DNA of 64,000 nt. Source: Botrytis cinerea B05.10. Lineage: Eukaryota; Ascomycota; Leotiomycetes; Helotiales; Sclerotiniaceae. The DNA is taken from contig NC_037310.1 of assembly GCF_000143535.2 (NCBI RefSeq), positions 248,001-312,000 on the forward strand, in the 5' to 3' direction. This document shows positions 1-11,864 of this stretch, in pieces. Made by a program: the position numbers and the translations under genes. Under the pieces are notes generated by a model. That model was given only the letters and a program-made list of their open reading frames with translations. It was not told the DNA's origin and searched no databases. How positions within the stretch are numbered: position 1 is the first letter of the stretch; each line of letters starts with the position of its first letter.

Positions 1-2
1 AA

Positions 3-704
3 CCGCATGTACGTTGTAAGCACAATGTGCAGAATGAAAGATGTTTCAAATCACCCTTGTTGCAAGTTCACCCGAAAATCTATCGAGAAGCTAAGAGGCT
101 TCTATGGAACCGTGCTGTCTTTGGACTCGGGTGCGATGATCATGCAAATCGTTCACTCAGATCTATGAGCTGGATTTCTCGTAGACTTATCAAGCGCATC
201 GAAATATGTCCAGTAGTTGATCACAACTTTCGAATTCGTCTGGCAAATATGTCTGCATCAATCCCAACGATGAACGCAATGGCTCGAGATGGACTTTTGG
301 AATCTATAACTATACTTGTACCGCCTTTTCAACTTCGGTGTATTATGGACGAGAAATTGAATGGTACATTCCAGTTTGATCTGTTGCGATCATTCGGTAA
401 TGCACGAACTTGGTCATGCAAAAGGATCATGAGAATATCGGTTTTCGAGAGTTACGAAGAACTCCTTAATCCTATTCTCCAGCCCAAAGTAAGCAGTATT
501 AATCATGGCACGATTATTCAAAACTATAAAGATTTGTTTGAGAAATTGCATCAGGCTTGGGGTGGAACACTTTATCTTGGCAATACGTTGGTTTGGGAGA
601 ATGGCCGTCATGTCTACAGAGCTCCCCCATCACCAGTGACGCCTCGAAAACCATTTCAAGAGATGATAAAGAAAAGCAATGCAGCGAGAAAGGTTTTATC
701 CTAG
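3..704 (+). CDS. Hypothetical protein, 5' end cut by window edge
   Basis: The frame is open from the left edge to a TAG stop at 702-704, so the start lies outside the window. The visible ~233 residues begin with a segment containing LLQVHPKIYREAKRLL. This resembles the 'hxxCRxIYxEAxxLLY' helix found in many short fungal DUF7730/F-box-like proteins, where it usually begins a poorly characterised alpha/beta region. No catalytic motif, signal peptide or membrane segment is visible. The C-terminus is basic and serine-rich. It runs toward the minus-strand AAA gene (convergent, ~110 bp apart). The family assignment is a weak inference and no function is claimed. Confidence 0.5.
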   Translation, partial: PHVRCKHNVQNERCFKSPLLQVHPKIYREAKRLLWNRAVFGLGCDDHANRSLRSMSWISRRLIKRIEICPVVDHNFRIRLANMSASIPTMNAMARDGLLESITILVPPFQLRCIMDEKLNGTFQFDLLRSFGNARTWSCKRIMRISVFESYEELLNPILQPKVSSINHGTIIQNYKDLFEKLHQAWGGTLYLGNTLVWENGRHVYRAPPSPVTPRKPFQEMIKKSNAARKVLS

Positions 705-812
705 GACAAAGACTTTTGTTAGGCTGTATAATTCTAGTATCCAAAATAATAGACAAGCTACTAATAAATTTCAACCTTTTAACTCAATATGACTAAACAT
801 AGATATACATTC

Positions 813-3800
813 TCACTCTTTGGCTTCTGCAAGTCTCAGCCCATCCTCCTCAGCTAATTGATCCGGAGACATCCCATTATTCAATTTGTTAATGTAGGTA
901 TCAAATTCTCCTGAAATCTCGATAATCTTTTTCAAAATCTCAAAATTCAACGTCATCTTCTCCTTCGCATTCTTCCAAGACACATACTGCCGCGATGTCT
1001 GAATCGTATTTCGAATTTGTCGTCCATTGAGCTTATATTCCGCCAAGTCCCACCGATGGTCTTCCAGGTTTGAAAAGTCGACTTGCTTCTCTCCAAGCTC
1101 TCGGAGCCTCGATATGAACATTGTCCAGATCTCATAGCGCTTGTCTTTTGTCAGTGATGGATAGTGCAAGGCCAGTTGAATGCGCGACTTGAACGCTTCG
1201 TCGAAAGTGCCGACACGGTTGCTGGTGAGGATGATGATACCGTCATGGTATTCTAGAATGCGGAGGAAAATAGACACAAGTGCATTTCGTTTAATGTCGC
1301 TCATACTTCGTTCTTCAAGGAAGACGTCAGCTTCGTCGAGCAGAACGACGCAGCCCCAGGCTTTGCCCAAGTCTAGCACTGAATTGAGATACTGTTCGAC
1401 TTCCTCAGGTTCTGATCCAATGTCTCCACAAGTGACCCTATATAGAGGCTTCTCTGCAATTTCGGCAACACTCTCTGCAGTTAGAGTCTTGCCAGTACCT
1501 GGCCCTCCGTGCAGTAGAAGGATGAGGCCATTGCCCTTTCCACTGATCAGATCCGTCGATCTCTCAGCTGCAATTTGATTGACAATCAATGCTTCAATCA
1601 GGTCCTTCGTCTCCTGCCTAAGCACCAACTTTTTGAACGCCTTCTTGTCCCAGACCACCTCGGATAACCAATCGGCATGTAGCTCAACCCATTTTTTTTG
1701 CGCCGCATGTTGTAGCCGATGATCTTCTGAGGAAGCAAGTACACGAAACTCGGATCTGGGGGACTGTCTTGCGCTATGGCGTCTTCGTCTAAGGATTCAG
1801 AGGCCTTCTTTTCCTTCTTTTTCATCTTTTCCTTCTCATCTTCTGGGTGGAGCTCACGAAATGTCTTCATGTCGATCATGAACCTGTCTTCACTAGCGCC
1901 GTGTAAATCGCCACGACCACGCTCTTGATATGACACAAAGTGCCTCTCTCTACACTTCCAAAACATTTCTCCGCGACTTTGAAGTGTTTTTCTATCTTCA
2001 TCACTGGCGTATGCAATCGGTCTGATATTCAAATCTTGGATAGCATGTTCTGTCTTTTCAATTCCGTCAATTTCTAATGTAAGCTGGGAGCTGACGTGGT
2101 TGAATGCACCGTCAAATGACCAGGAGCGGACATCCATGCAATACTGTGAGTGAGTTTTGTTCTTCGCATCTTCCTTCAGGCCCGCTGTAAATGGGGTAAC
2201 ATTGCGCGGCCAAGTCTTCAACACATAACCGTTTACGTCAGCGCCAGTGCCTTTCACCAGCACGTCTCCTGGCTTGAACAGGTACTTCACATATGGTATA
2301 GCAACTTGGGATTCATGAAACATGGTGTCTGCAGTGTCATATTCTTCTCCATAGGTCTTGTAGATGTACTCGATCATGAGCTTCAGCTGTCGGACCGCGC
2401 TGGAATCAGAGGTCTCCTCCATAAACTTTTGGATAACTGCTCGCGAGTGGTAGATGAAGACAAAGGGCGACTGGAGCTCTGCCCCATCTTTCTCAAACCC
2501 TGTTAACAGATCTGAAAATTCCGGCTTCAATTTCAGTATCGATTTGACCGCCTCTGTCAAATCTTCTGTTACTGCAAGTATTTTTTCTTCTTCATGCACT
2601 GGAGGCTTTGTAATACCGGTGTTCTTGTCTGCTGCCGTCGTGGTCGTCTCTTTGCTCGTTGGCATGTGTTTCTCTTCGTAGTCACGAAACACGACAAAGC
2701 TAATGTCAGTATGTTTCTCGAGAAAATCCGGCAAGTTGGACAGTGGTAACCTCGACTTCAAAATTCTCGTATGAGACTGTCCCACAACCCATTCTGGGGG
2801 ATCAAAATATATTTGCTCTTTTTTACCCTTGATGCGATGTAATACCAGGTACCGGCTTGGCTCCTTGACTTGTATCGCGTGTAATAGATACTCTATAAAG
2901 GATTGGAAGTTATTTAAAGCTTCTGGAGGAATGCCCATTGCGATAGCATCGATCCCCAAGGCTGATAACAGATCGGCAATGGAATCTACTTGAGGGTCCA
3001 AAGGTTCACTTTGAATAGGAGAAAAATTGCCGTGCATCGGATAGATAGCTTGTGAACGGTCCATAGCTATTTGCTGTTGATTTTGCTGTGCAGTTTGTTG
3101 CTGACGCGCCATGGCCGCTTGTACTTGTTGTTGTTCTTGTTGTTCTTGTTTTTCTTGTTGTTCTTGTTCTTGCTGTAGATGTTGTTGCTGCAACAACATC
3201 ATTTGCTGTGATATCATTTGGCTGGAGGTAGCTCCAGGATGAGGGCTGGGAGCACGCATCTTGAAGAAATCCACATTCGTTGGGTCCATATTATTTAAGT
3301 CTGGAGAGTTCATGCTCGAATAAAATGGACCGCTTTGTGGAGCAAAGTTCGTATCGCCTCTATACGAGCCGGCCGATGGTCTTTCTGGGAGAAGCGATGA
3401 TGGTAAACTGGGATTACTCAAGTAGGCGGAGCGTCTCTTTATCTGATCGCCAGGATTGAGGGAGTTGTAAGCATTAGCTTGAAGTATGTTAGAGTCGGAC
3501 ATTATCAGACCAGGGTTTCCGCTGTCGCCAAAGACTTTGCCCTCTTGTTCCTGCCTGGCCATCATAAGTCGTTTCTTATTCTGCTGCTCTAGGAGCATCA
3601 GTTTAAGTTCATAATCTAATAATTGCACATCATTAGAACCACTCGAATTAGTATAAAAAGGGTGGAATACCTCACCACTGTAAGCAGGTGTGTCAGGATT
3701 CGATGTGGAAGCAGACTTTGGTAATTTGGGCTTCAAAGCCATGAGACGCCGATTCTTCTTGTTGTCGTCGGTGCTCAAATTATCAGATATCGTAATCCGA

Positions 3801-4222
3801 GTCTTCACAACGTTCAGCGGAGGAGCTGACAGTTTTGCGCTCCCGGGCTCCGGCTTAGATTGCTTAGGCCTGAAAGTGCTAGAGCTATCTGCGGAGTTTG
3901 GAAATGAGGGAGGGTTCGAGAAACCATTGCCGAATTCGGGGTTGCTATATGTGCTGACCCAATCTGCGGGTTTGCTCTGTTCCTCATTCTCGACTGTTCT
4001 GTCCACCTCGCCCTCTTCAAAGTGTTCTTCGTCGTCCTTGTCGTTTTGGGCCCCCTCGTCCTTCTCGGATTTGTCACCCTCGGGGTTCGTGCGACCGGCA
4101 AGGCTCTTGCCAAGTCTGTACACTGACATGTTTGTCAAACCCTTCTTTTTGCTACCTCTACTGGGCTTCACTAGTTTGTTCAACCTCGAAGAACGTGAGG
4201 TCTGGGCTATCTCATAATCCAT
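813..4222 (-). CDS. DUF7025-type AAA+ ATPase, reading frame broken at an A8 run
   Basis: Two overlapping minus-strand frames form one gene. The first (4222 to 1598, 874 codons) has a charged, low-complexity N-terminus, a Gln-rich coiled stretch (about residues 340-400) and a DUF7025-like region with RYLVLHRIKGKK and LFKPGDVLV. The second (open from upstream of 1658 to the stop at 813) carries the AAA+ core: Walker A GGPGTGKT, Walker B VVLLDEADVF, and a sensor region with ILTSNRVGTFDEAFKSRI. Family members normally have both parts in one ~1,100-residue chain. The frames meet at 1692-1699, where the coding strand has eight A. Nine A (or a -1 slip) would join them as RRKKKWVELHADWLSEVVW, the usual linker into the AAA domain; read straight, the first frame ends at 1598 in unrelated sequence. 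No splice pair explains the switch. It may be an assembly error, a real mutation or slippage. Such ATPases are mostly of unknown cellular role in fungi. Confidence 0.75.
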
Positions 4223-4715
4223 ATGTCTATGCGTTAGCAGAGGACATGTAGATCAATAATCACGAGATATAGCGGGGTATACCGAATTTGATACAGCTTT
4301 TGTTCACAGGTTGTGATATCAGATCAGTTGGTGACATTGTGTAACTGCTTAGCTTAAATTCAAGGCAAAAGTAATTCATCCGACAGAATTCATTTTTTGG
4401 AAGGATGTTCCGAGATGCATGAGGCGGATTTAATTTACCAATCTTCGAAAACCGACATACGTCGCGGTCGCACAACATGGGCTCCTAAATCGAGCTCACT
4501 GTGTGGGATTGCCACGTATGAGCTGTATATCTGCAACAGGCAGTTTGTTCAGTCTGGTTCGAGCCTGTCTACCAATAACGCGGTCATGATGACAAGCCAT
4601 TTTTGAGGCGTAGTTACGGTATGCACAGCCTCGCGACGGCTGAAGAAAGTGATTATATACTTTTCTGTCGAACTTCTTATGAGATATCGTTAAAGTTCAG
4701 AGCGTACGCTCGAGA
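4223..4715. promoter_or_regulatory. Divergent intergenic region between the AAA ATPase and DUF7708 genes
   Basis: This spacer of about 490 bp separates two genes transcribed outward, so it should hold both promoters. I see no clear TATA box or named operator. Short open frames here have no family resemblance. Confidence 0.4.
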
Positions 4716-6484
4716 ATGTCCGACATTGCAGCATATGCTCCCCATTATAGCTGGGCCAACAAGTATGTCTCCCAGGGCCGTGAAAAAATGCACTAATCTC
4801 TAGTAGGAGCACTGGTTGGGCTGAGAATATCTTCAATGAGGCTGTAGCCGAGTTTATTGCTACTCTTCCCAAGAAGTCCTCGCAACTAGAATCGTTCTTA
4901 GACCTCAAGCCGAGCACGCTTGACGATATAGTCAAGTGTGTGTCAAAAGCGCAACTGCAGTATGAAGATCGACGAGGCGATTCCAAGATCCGACGATGTC
5001 TCACGAGCTTTGCCCAGAAGGTACATTGCTATGGCACTGTTATGGATGCAGTAGTGCAACAGGCACCAGAGTGTGTTTCACTTGTATATGGTGGCATGAA
5101 GCTGGTGTTAGTCGTGTGTAAGCCCCTCAAACGCTGTTGGACATTGTCTGACGACTTGGTATAGGGAGTCGTAAATCATGAGAAGTCCCTTGCAATAATC
5201 ATGGATGGCTTGTGCTCAGTAGCAGACGTCCTTCCTCGTATGGAGAACACAGTAAATTTATACCCCACAGTGCAGATGCGTAAATTTATGATCATGCTCT
5301 ATGCTCAGATCATAAAGTTTCTCACAGTCTCACTATCCTGGTTCAAAGAGAGCAAGGCCCTTCATATTCTCCATTCATTCACGCGACCTCCTGAACTTTG
5401 CTATAGCGACCTCGTTCAGAAAATTGGAAACTTGTCGCAAAGTATCTCCACTGCGGCTCAATTCAGTAGTTTTGCAGAACAGCGAGATATGCACTCTGTG
5501 ATGAACAACATCATGTCGAGGCAAGAGAGTTTAGAGGATAAGGTCGATGACAAATTTACAAAGATCTTCCAAGAGCTTTGTGAGCTCAAGACCACCATGG
5601 TGACTGCCCAGACTCTCAATTCGAGCGCACAGGTCTCTATGCACCAGCAGCTCTCCCAGCTGCAGCTGATGAGCTTCATCAATAACCTCAGCTTAAATGT
5701 TACTCTGGATCCAACGAAGAGCCTCCAGATATATTTCTTCGCTCGCAAGCGACAACAGGCGCGTCAAGCAGGCGGCTCAGCTTTCTGGTTGGCTCCAAAA
5801 ATGCAGAATTGGAATTCAAGCATGGCGTCCTCACTTTTGATGGTAAAAGGAGGCTACAAACTGCGGAATCACATAAGAAAGTTTTCTGCAGACGCCATAC
5901 AACTGCTTCGAGAGTCCAGCATACCTGTAATATGGGCACTGAAAACCAGCGAACCTCAGACACCGACACCAATCGGCAACACAACCACAATCGATATTAT
6001 CAAAAGCCTCATACTCCAAGCCATCAACCTCAATCCAACTCTCCACGCCGAACCCAGTCTCTCTTCTCGCCTACGAACGTACATTTCCGCCAAAACCGAG
6101 GCAGACTGGTTGGTTCTTCTCGCATCTGTACTGGAAGGCATCCCACTTCTATACATCATAATCGACATCCAACTTCTGTTCACGTCAACATCCGAGTTAT
6201 CCACTGGCTTTTCTTGGCCGATCGGAATCCTTGAGCTTTTCAAAGAGCTCTCAGAGCGAGATAGTAAGACCGTCGTGCGCGTCTTAATGCTGAGCTATGG
6301 CTCGTCTTTTTTTACGCAAGATGATATGAGAGTGTATGATAGAGATATTCTTGTGGTGGGAAATAGGAAACAGGCTGCTAAGGAGATGAAGAGAGGGTCA
6401 AGGAAAGAGGTGAAGGGGAGGAGAGGAGGACAGAGAGGAGATTTGGATCTGGGGAAGATTCCGCACAGGCGGATGAAACGATGA
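4716..6484 (+). CDS. DUF7708-domain protein with a P-loop-like C-terminal region lacking Walker A
   Basis: Proposed exons are 4716-4762, 4804-5117 and 5169-6484, encoding 558 aa. Introns of 41 nt (GTATGT...CTCTAG) and 51 nt (GTAAGC...GGGAG) keep the frame and give a continuous DUF7708-like helical region, about residues 20-180, including WAENIFNEAVAEF, FAQKVHCYGTVMDAVVQ and LVYGGMKLVLVVFVNHEK. DUF7708 often sits at the N-terminus of fungal NLR/STAND-like proteins. A helical linker follows, then a region with SSLLMVKGGYKLR, IPVIWALK and IPLLYIIIDIQLLF. This has the spacing of a P-loop NTPase fold but no GxxxxGK[ST] loop. The C-terminus is strongly basic (KEMKRGSRKEVKGRRGG). No ankyrin, WD or TPR repeats follow. 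A recognition or scaffold role is only inferred. The second acceptor is less certain than the frame. Confidence 0.65.
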
Positions 6485-7092
6485 GAAAAGGTTGAGTGGA
6501 CGTAAAGGTTAGTTAAATCTGATACTTCAATCCTTGTCCATTGTGTAATTCGATCACATATAAAGAAAACATTCGTTCGGACCAGGCCCCAGAATGACTG
6601 TTACTCCAAACCTGATATCGAATACAAATGATTCAAAACGCCTCGTCGTCTGTCTCCCTGCTCCTCGATAATGATAATAATCGTTATTGCTGTCTTGCTC
6701 GCTGTAATAATGATAATATTGATAAAGCTTTGTGTTTATCTTTAACAAGAACTTAGCCAGTCTATGATAATAGAAATAAGTAGATCGTCAGATTCAAGGG
6801 CAAATAGAAGAGTTGTATCCTGTTGACGATTCATGTTGAAATTTGCAGCTCATCATAAGTCCAAACCGGGATGGAGGGGACAACCCCACGTTTCATGCAA
6901 AAGTGCCTTAACTTAATCAGGCACACACGTATGTGGAAGGTTCCGGCAAAAAAAGTTGAAGTGCATCAAAAACATTTATGACACCCAACTTAAATGATTT
7001 GTACTTGCCTACCAACGCTGCAACAGAAAACTCGCTCTTTTGAATACTTGGGGACCAGGAAGGCGACCAGCTTCGGAAATTGAGGAAGGGCC
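6485..7092. other. Intergenic spacer, no gene seen
   Basis: This is the 3' flank of the DUF7708 gene and the promoter of the carrier gene. It contains AT-rich, ATAATGATAATA-like low-complexity sequence near 6665-6720. No convincing ORF, RNA gene or named regulatory motif was found. Confidence 0.4.
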
Positions 7093-8444
7093 ATGTCCCT
7101 GACCTCTCGTGTTGCCAACCTGTTTTCCTCCGGATCAGCAGGTTCGCCAGCAGAAGATCGCACCAAATTTGGGATTGTTGATGATGGAGGGGAGGAAGAC
7201 GTCAATGTTAGAGTGGGAAAACGACTACTTGGGTCGGAAGTCATGGCACAAGAAGAGGTCGAAGAGGAGGGACGACCACCTTATTTACATGTGAGATTTG
7301 GAGCTTTTGCTCTACAGGTAAATTACTGATTGTTTGTAGGCCATGATTGCTGGAGGTATTGGTGGAACCACGGGGGATCTTCTCATGCATTCTTTGGATA
7401 CAGTCAAGACTCGCCAGCAAGGTGACCCGCATGTTCCGCCAAAGTATACCAAGCTATCGTCCTCATATTCTACTATTCTGCGACAAGAAGGAATACGGAG
7501 AGGTTTATATGGAGGTTGGGTTCCTGCTCTTCTTGGATCCTTTCCTGGCACAATCATATTCTTCGGAACATATGAGTATAGTAAGAGGCATCTGATAGAC
7601 AATGGCATTCCACCATGGCTTGCATATCTATCCAGTGGTAAGTTTAAGAAATCTGGGTTCAATTTTACGTCAAACTAACAATTCAGGGTTTGTCGCCGAT
7701 TTCGCAGCCTCCTTCGTCTACGTGCCTTCCGAAGTCCTCAAAACCCGCCTACAACTCCAAGGTCGATACAATAACCCATTCTTCAACTCTGGTTACAATT
7801 ACAAAAACACAGCGCATGCCGCCCGAACGATTGTCAAGCAAGAAGGGTTCTCTGCGCTATTCTATGGGTACAGAGCAACAATCGTTAGAGATCTACCATT
7901 TTCGGCATTACAATTCGCATTCTACGAGCAAGGTCAAACTTGGGCGAGAAGATGGAAAGAAAGCCGAGATATTGGATTGCCATTGGAACTTTTAACAGGA
8001 GCGGCAGCTGGAGGTTTGGCAGGAGTAATTACATGTCCTCTAGATGTTGTGAAGACAAGGATTCAAACGCAAGTCATTTCCAGCCCCGAGTCCACTTCTA
8101 AGCAGACATCGGAGTCTCCGAAGAACCCCTCTCAATCCACCCGTACGAAGACAAAATCTACAAAGCCTACAAAGCCTACTAAACATCAGATTCGATCAAT
8201 ATCCACATCATCTCCTTCTACGCATACACCTCGTCCTGGTAGCATAATTCTCGATACATCTTCCGTCCCGACTGGCCTCAAACTCATCTACAGAACGGAA
8301 GGAATAGCGGGGTTATTTCGAGGAGTAGGACCTAGATTTGTGTGGACCAGTACGCAAAGTAGTTGTATGTTGGTATTATACCAATACATCTTGAAGCGAC
8401 TAGAAACTTCCAACTCGCAGCGGGATCAGGAATCAATTGTATAA
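7093..8444 (+). CDS. MME1: Mitochondrial carrier family protein, Mme1-like (putative Mg2+ exporter)
   Basis: Exons 7093-7290, 7340-7637 and 7687-8444 give 417 aa. Introns are GTGAGA...TTGTAG and GTAAGT...TTCAG. The protein has the three Solcar repeats of inner-membrane carriers. Their signatures are HSLDTVKTR (repeat 1, Ser in place of Pro), PSEVLKTR and PLDVVKTR. The run GGIGGTTGDLLMHSLDTVKT, followed by YGGWVPALLGSFPGTIIFFG, closely matches the family of yeast YMR166C/Mme1, reported to export Mg2+ from mitochondria. The first ~66 residues form an acidic, poorly conserved extension. About 65 Ser/Thr/Lys/Pro-rich residues are inserted in the loop after the third signature (about 8074-8275), before the last helices. 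The carrier fold is certain; the Mg2+ substrate is inherited from the yeast homologue. Confidence 0.85.
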
Positions 8445-9528
8445 TGGAGGGGATTGGGTGAATGTAAATGGTCATGAATGATAGGATTATGTAGGATTAT
8501 GTACAGCAAAAATACGGTTGCATTGGGCGGCGTTTTGGGAGGTCTTAAGATTAGACGAATAGATGATCTTCACTTTTTGTATATTGTTCACCCTCACGAG
8601 TCTCACCTGGAAATGAATAGGCAAGTTGGAGTTGGTGGGTACCAAAGAAATTGTGTTCGATCGACGGAACCTAGAAGGGCGACTTCCTCGGAAGATTTCT
8701 GACTATATTTCCTATTATCCACAATCTCGTACTCGGGATTACCCATTTGTCGGTGCATGCAGAATGAGAATGATTAGGTACGACATTTATTCTAACTCTC
8801 GTTTGCTGAAAAGTCCGCCGGTACCGAGTGTAGGGTTCTGTTGGCCCTGGTCGAAATCTAAATACGGTTCTAACGTCAATCAACATGATATCGGCTTTTG
8901 GCTTCCTAATGCTGCATTCCAATTGATTTCTAGAAGAGACAAAAATAGGGATTTGAAGTCGATTTAAGCCTCGGAATAAATCTCAGCTCGCTCTTCTCCA
9001 CTTAGTACACAGGCTCCGCCACCGAATTGTCACTAAGTCACGGATACGAATAGCCCATGACTTCGCTTGTATAACGTGTTCTGACATTCAGCACCAATAT
9101 ATCTGGTAAACGACGCCAACGTGTAACGATTGAGATTACTCATGTAAGTTCTACGGCATCAATACGGCAATTGTACATCGTTTCGCGCAGGATTGAAAGG
9201 TACATGGTAAACCTTCAGCAAGCTTATAGCATCTAAATCTCGTATCTGATGGGGCGATTCAATAGAAGCCGAGGAGCTCCCCGATGTGATGCCTGCGGAA
9301 AAGTCGTTTAGGGGCGTTAATCGACAACAGGCGGGCTTGGCGCCCAGAGTCCTGGTCGATAGCGAAATTTGGTAGTGCTGTGTGAAGTCATGCAGTCGTT
9401 AGTAACTATAGTTTGGTGTAAATATGTGTGATGTCAATCTATATAAGTATAAGGCTAAATCACTCCCTCTTTTCCTTGTGTCTTCATTGAGCTATCTTTA
9501 AATCGAAAACGAGAAGTCAAAAGTCAGA
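8445..9528. other. Intergenic spacer with the GMC promoter
   Basis: About 1.1 kb without a supportable gene. Short open frames at 8478-8967 overlap each other in several frames and lack family features. The right end is the promoter of the GMC oxidoreductase, with the TATA element listed separately. Confidence 0.45.
9440..9447 (+). promoter_or_regulatory. TATA-box-like element of the GMC oxidoreductase gene
   Basis: TATATAAG lies about 80 bp upstream of the ATG at 9529. A pyrimidine-rich stretch (ACTCCCTCTTTTCC) follows, as is common around fungal transcription starts. It is a good sequence match and is plausible by position; function is inferred. Confidence 0.5.
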
Positions 9529-11429
9529 ATGAAGGTCTCATATCAATTTTCTCTGGTTGTTGGGTTGGTGACTGGTGTTTGGGGACAGGCGGATAATGCT
9601 TGGATTCAGGAGCAATGGGATGCTATTATTGTGGGATCTGGACCTGCAGGAATTGTTGGTATGTATTGAGGTTTTGATTTTTGAGAGGATACAAAAGTGC
9701 ATTTGTTGATTTTTATGGTATAGTTGCATCACGACTTTCCGAAGCAGGCCTCAAGACTCTGTTACTTGAAGGAGGTAATCAATCTTATGGAGTTACGGGC
9801 GGAGACTTAGATGCGAGAAGGCCGGTTAGTTTCTTGCATTCTTAATATACATTGACGAGGAGGTCTCTAATTTGTAATAGGAATGGCTTAGTGGTACAAA
9901 CCTCTCACGAGTCGATGTACCTGGACTTTATAAATCCATTTTTGCAGATGGAGGAGGTCTCGTGTGCGGAGCAGAAGTAAATGCCTATGGAGGATGTACT
10001 ATTGGAGGAAGTTCAGCTATCAATGCTGGATTGTTCTTTGAGCCTCCAGCTTCTGACTGGGATTTATATTTCCCTGCTGAAGTAAGTGATAATTTCTTGT
10101 ACTTCCAATATCTAAGTATTCATATGTTAACCCTGCATCTAGTGGAACTCGACAAACATGGATGCTTCCATTCAACGCCTGTACGATACTCAAACCTCGA
10201 CTAACCTTACTTCACAAGATGGCATTCGTTCTCTTCAAACTGGATATGATGCTGCGAGAAAATGGTTGGTCGATGGATTGGGCTACAAAGATGTTGATAT
10301 CAATGCTCAAGCCGACGATAAAACTGACGTGTTCGGCTACCCAATATTCGATTACAACAATGGTCAAAGAGGAGGCCCCGTTACTACATATCTTCAATCA
10401 GCCCTTCAACGCAGTAACTTCCGTCTCCAAAGCGGAGTCCGTGTAGTAAGAGTAGAACGGGATGGAGATACTGCTACTGGAGTCACAGCCTTAATCAACG
10501 GCGTCGAAACTATCATCTCAACTACACCAACCGGAAGAGTAGTTTTATCAGCCGGTGCCATTCAAAGTCCCTCTCTCCTCATGTACTCCGGAATCGGCGA
10601 TGCCGAAACCCTCTCCAAACTCTCTGCTGCAGGGAAACTCTCCCCAAACCTCACGAGTGCCGAATGGATAAACAATACGGCAATCGGAGCCGGCCTTTTC
10701 GACAACCCAAATACCTTCATCGAACTCCAAGGTGATTCCATCGAATCATACACTTACTCCTACGACTCGCCTCCAGCTGACGATAAAGCTCTCTATCTCG
10801 ATTCCCGCAGCGGTCCCTACTCATTCGCATCCGAAACCTCCGTTTTCTGGACCACGATTGCGCACGCCGACGGCTCCATCGCAGGTCTCCAAGGAACCAT
10901 CGATTCATCCGGCTACTCCGACTTCACCACCAACAACACCATCACCCTCAACGTCTACGGAACCTCAGGTCTTCTCTCATCAGGCAAAGTCATCTTGGAC
11001 GATAACTTCATCCCCGGCCCCAGCGACGATGTCTACTACTCCAATCCCCGCGATGCCAAGGACATCGCCTCATTTATCCACACCATCTTTTCCGCCCTCC
11101 CAAACTCCGGTCTCACATCCATGAACATCCCACAGAACGCTACGGAATCCGAAATCGAGACATACATCACCACAGCCTCGGCATACGCACGCGGAATGGT
11201 TAATCACTGGTCGTCGAGTTGTCGATTGGGAAGCTGTGTGGATGTGGACACGACGGTGATCGGTATGCAAAATGTCCACGTGGTTGACGCGAGTATCTTG
11301 GCGCCGGTGACGACGAATCCGCAGTTTGCGGTTATGGCGGCGGGAGAACGCGCCAGTGAGTTGATTCTTGGGGTTGCGGGGTTGGAGTGCAGTTTCTGTG
11401 CGAGCGATGACGAGTGTGAGCGGGAGTGA
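9529..11429 (+). CDS. Secreted GMC oxidoreductase, cellobiose-dehydrogenase-like flavin domain
   Basis: Exons 9529-9658, 9724-9824, 9881-10081 and 10143-11429 encode 572 aa. The N-terminus MKVSYQFSLVVGLVTGVWG is a signal peptide. The FAD dinucleotide motif is VGSGPAGIVVASRLSEAG, and the second GMC signature surrounds GGCTIGGSSAINAGLFFEP. The C-terminal catalytic region has NHWSSSC and TNPQF, the usual His and Asn of GMC enzymes. The GGSSAINAG and DWDLYFP wording is closest to the dehydrogenase domain of cellobiose dehydrogenases and related AA3 enzymes. There is no cytochrome b domain before the flavin domain and no cellulose-binding module after it; the protein ends in a short Cys-containing tail. 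Likely extracellular sugar or aryl-alcohol oxidation in plant biomass attack. The exact substrate cannot be told. The 3' part of the CDS is markedly G-rich. Confidence 0.85.
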
Positions 11430-11864
11430 AGAGTTAGGTTATGGAAGTGATGGGAAGGGAGTGGAGAAATAGGTCTAGTCACACGGGGACTATGGACGAG
11501 GAAAAATATTAGGGATAAATGGATGGAAAGGCGTTTTGGAATTGAAATCTAATGATGGCTGGATTTATATACTACATTCCTATAATGGAATATCTATCGG
11601 GAGGTGTTGTGTAATCTATCTTATCTAGTACAGGTATGTGATTGAGTGTGTCGGATACAGACATTCAGTATAATATAATATCAAATATCAAAATGCAAAT
11701 ATCAAAAGTCGACGCAGCATTTGCAGGCTTGAATATATCTTTACAATCTATCAAAACAGTAATATCTATCATGGCGATTCTACTTGCATTTCCCACCGAT
11801 TCCCGAATTCCCAATTCCATCTAAGCTCTAATTATCATTCCGCTCACTGAATCCAACAATCCAA
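11430..11864. other. Convergent 3' spacer
   Basis: This spacer lies between the 3' ends of the GMC gene (plus) and guanine deaminase (minus). It is AT-rich with TATAATATAATATCAAA-like stretches. No gene or strong terminator structure is seen. Confidence 0.4.

Noticed and set aside
4556..4566. tRNA-like GGTTCGAGCC box
   Set aside because: No acceptor stem, anticodon arm or A box at a suitable distance. The similar CGGTTCGAGC near 56325 also fails. No tRNA or 5S rRNA gene was recognised in the window.
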